From the NCBI RefSeq assembly GCF_030063145.1, contig NZ_JASISM010000008.1, positions 1-64,000 on the forward strand: DNA of 64,000 nucleotides. The letters run 5' to 3'. Within the stretch, counting starts at the first letter, position 1. Every line of letters starts with the position of its first letter. The notes beneath the pieces are model-generated. The model did no database searches. It was not told where the DNA came from and saw only the letters and a program-made list of their open reading frames with translations. The stretch comes from Cryobacterium sp. PH31-L1 (GTDB lineage: Bacteria > Actinomycetota > Actinomycetes > Actinomycetales > Microbacteriaceae). The position numbers and the translations under genes were made by a program. This document shows, in pieces, positions 62,747 to 64,000 of this stretch.

Positions 62747-62967
62747 CCTTGTTCTCCTGTCGATTGGCGAATGTGCCGGGTGTGTCTGAAGTAACAACGG
62801 CAACCTACCCGCTCAAATCAATCTCCCGGATGGCTGGACACGCACGTAAGCAAACGATAAGAATTATGCTCACTTTTTTTGTTTGCACGTGCTGCACGTT
62901 TTCCGGCGCGACTGGGCGCCAGCCAGCGGATGCCTGCGGCCTGCGCCGGCTCGTGCCAGGCATCGAG

Positions 62968-63783
62968 TCAGAGCAGGAGGCCGTCGCTGCCGACCGGGGG
63001 TAACCGGCGAGCCACCCGGCGATCGTGGAGGACCGCGATACCGTAAGCGGCGAAGTACAGCACCACCATGGGAATGGCGAGCAGGAACATCGATACCAGG
63101 TCGGCGGCCGGGGTCGCGATGGCGGTGAACAGAATAATGACGAGCATCGCCACGCGCCAGGATTTGATGATGGAGCGCGCACTGATCACGCCGGCGAAGT
63201 TCAGCAGCACAATGAACACCGGCAGCACGAACGCGATTCCAATGGCGATCATGAGCTTGAGCACGAAGTCGAAGTAGTTCTGCGCGTTGATGAGCGCAGC
63301 ATCCTGTCGGGGCGCAAAGCTCGTCATGAGCTCGACCACGTGCGGCAGCACGTACCAGCCGGCCGCGCACCCGGCCAGAAACAGTGGCACGGCAGTGAAG
63401 AAGAAACCGAAGGTGTACTGCTTTTCTTTGCGGGTGAGCCCGGGGGTGAGAAAGGCGAAAATCTGGTAGAGCCACATCGGGCTCGAGACGATCAGGCCGA
63501 CATAGAAGGAGATGCGCAGTTTGAGGTCGAACGCACTCGTGATGTCGGGGTAGTTGATTTGCGCGTTGCGATTCTGGGCGCGCACGATCGCGTAGATCGG
63601 CTCGCGCAGGCCGTCCCAGACGAAGCTCGACAGAAACCAGCCGGCGATCGCGCCGACCAGGATGCCGAGGGCCGCCAGAAAGAGCCGCTTGCGCAACTCC
63701 AGCAGGTGCTGGCCGAGAGACATCTTGCCTGTGCGCTTGTTCGCACCTTTATCCGGGGCGCTCCGCACCCCCTGCACGACCAT
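62968..63783 (-). CDS. tatC: Sec-independent protein translocase TatC
   Basis: The 271-residue membrane protein has six helices. The conserved N-terminal H-L-L-E-L-R-K-R-L-F, then F-Y-V-G-L-I-V-S-S-P-M-W-L-Y-Q, then F-L-T-P-G-L-T-R-K-E-K are TatC marks. TatC binds the twin-arginine signal. The ATG at 63783 lies five bases after the tatA stop. The order tatA-tatC is the usual actinobacterial one. A Tat substrate is encoded just downstream. Confidence 0.95.
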   Translation of the reverse strand: MVVQGVRSAPDKGANKRTGKMSLGQHLLELRKRLFLAALGILVGAIAGWFLSSFVWDGLREPIYAIVRAQNRNAQINYPDITSAFDLKLRISFYVGLIVSSPMWLYQIFAFLTPGLTRKEKQYTFGFFFTAVPLFLAGCAAGWYVLPHVVELMTSFAPRQDAALINAQNYFDFVLKLMIAIGIAFVLPVFIVLLNFAGVISARSIIKSWRVAMLVIILFTAIATPAADLVSMFLLAIPMVVLYFAAYGIAVLHDRRVARRLPPVGSDGLLL

Positions 63784-63788
63784 CTGGC

Positions 63789-64000
63789 CTAGACCTTCGG
63801 GTTCGGCGTGCCGCTCGAATCGGTGCCGGAGCTTTTCTCGGTCGGTGTTTCCTCGGTGCGTTCCGGCGTGATCTCGCTCTTGAAGATCTTCATCGACTGA
63901 CCGAGACTGCGGGCGAGCCCTGGCAGTTTCGGAGCGCCGAACAACAGCAGTATCACAACGAGAATGATTAGAAAATGCCATCCGGTCAGGTTGCTGAGCA
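63789..64000 (-). CDS. tatA: Sec-independent protein translocase TatA (start codon cut by window edge)
   Basis: The 70-residue product is complete except for the first base of its start codon, which lies at position 64001. It reads x-TG then [11 protein letters not shown] short membrane helix (about 7-22, [11 protein letters not shown]) is followed by [13 protein letters not shown], the amphipathic helix of TatA, and a polar E/T/S-rich tail. TatA forms the translocation pore with TatC, encoded five bases downstream. Confidence 0.93.
   Translation of the reverse strand, partial: LSNLTGWHFLIILVVILLLFGAPKLPGLARSLGQSMKIFKSEITPERTEETPTEKSSGTDSSGTPNPKV

Overview
The window is GC-rich, densely packed actinobacterial chromosome. 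Gene content, gene order (eno-ftsB-DUF501, mazG-mfd-pth-rplY, prs-glmU, metG-tatD-rsmA-ispE-ABC-F, tatA-tatC), frequent ATGA/GTGA overlaps, GTG starts and several leaderless promoters point to the Micrococcales, most likely Microbacteriaceae. An ice-binding protein gene and a fatty-acid desaturase suggest a cold-adapted genus such as Cryobacterium. This is an inference; no rRNA is present.

Region by region. 1-6100 is a decayed accessory zone. It holds the right end of an IS21-type element, a DUF4287/SRPBCC gene, two YCII/DGPF genes with an ECF42-type sigma factor, a multiply broken vanW gene, and a 1.87-kb relic island between two copies of the 3' end of a tRNA-Leu. The island carries an intact HEPN/nucleotidyltransferase pair plus fragments of a LOTUS-domain gene and a tyrosine integrase. 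6156-22167 is mostly core: NDH-2, a membrane-anchored subtilase, DUF501, ftsB, eno, hisS, an ABC-2 exporter, mazG, nhaA, mfd, pth and rplY. 22412-29477 is a sugar-acid cassette (ABC importer without its own ATPase, gluconokinase, galactonate dehydratase, mannonate dehydratase, divergent GntR regulator), followed by gnd. 31816-45000 is core again: prs, glmU, tRNA-Gln, a MarR regulator, metQNI, ABC-F, ispE, rsmA, tatD, metG and rsmI.

45054-53106 is the surface and cold-adaptation region: a protein O-mannosyltransferase, a desaturase, then a four-gene cluster. That cluster encodes two small secreted WxL-domain proteins, a DUF916-type WxL-partner protein with a C-terminal membrane helix, and an 810-residue protein with three tandem DUF3494 ice-binding domains followed by a WxL domain. 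The simplest reading is a wall-displayed ice adhesin held by a WxL surface complex. This is the most novel-looking system in the window. Two units of the cluster share a two-part conserved upstream sequence.

53220-64000 holds sdaA, a LysM lipoprotein with an apparent ATT start, a sulfurtransferase with a repeat-encoded N-terminus, a Ski2-like helicase, a membrane molybdopterin oxidoreductase, a deazaflavin-dependent reductase, a DUF4287/DUF5655 protein, a Tat-exported ferritin-like protein, tatC, and tatA cut by the window edge within its first codon.
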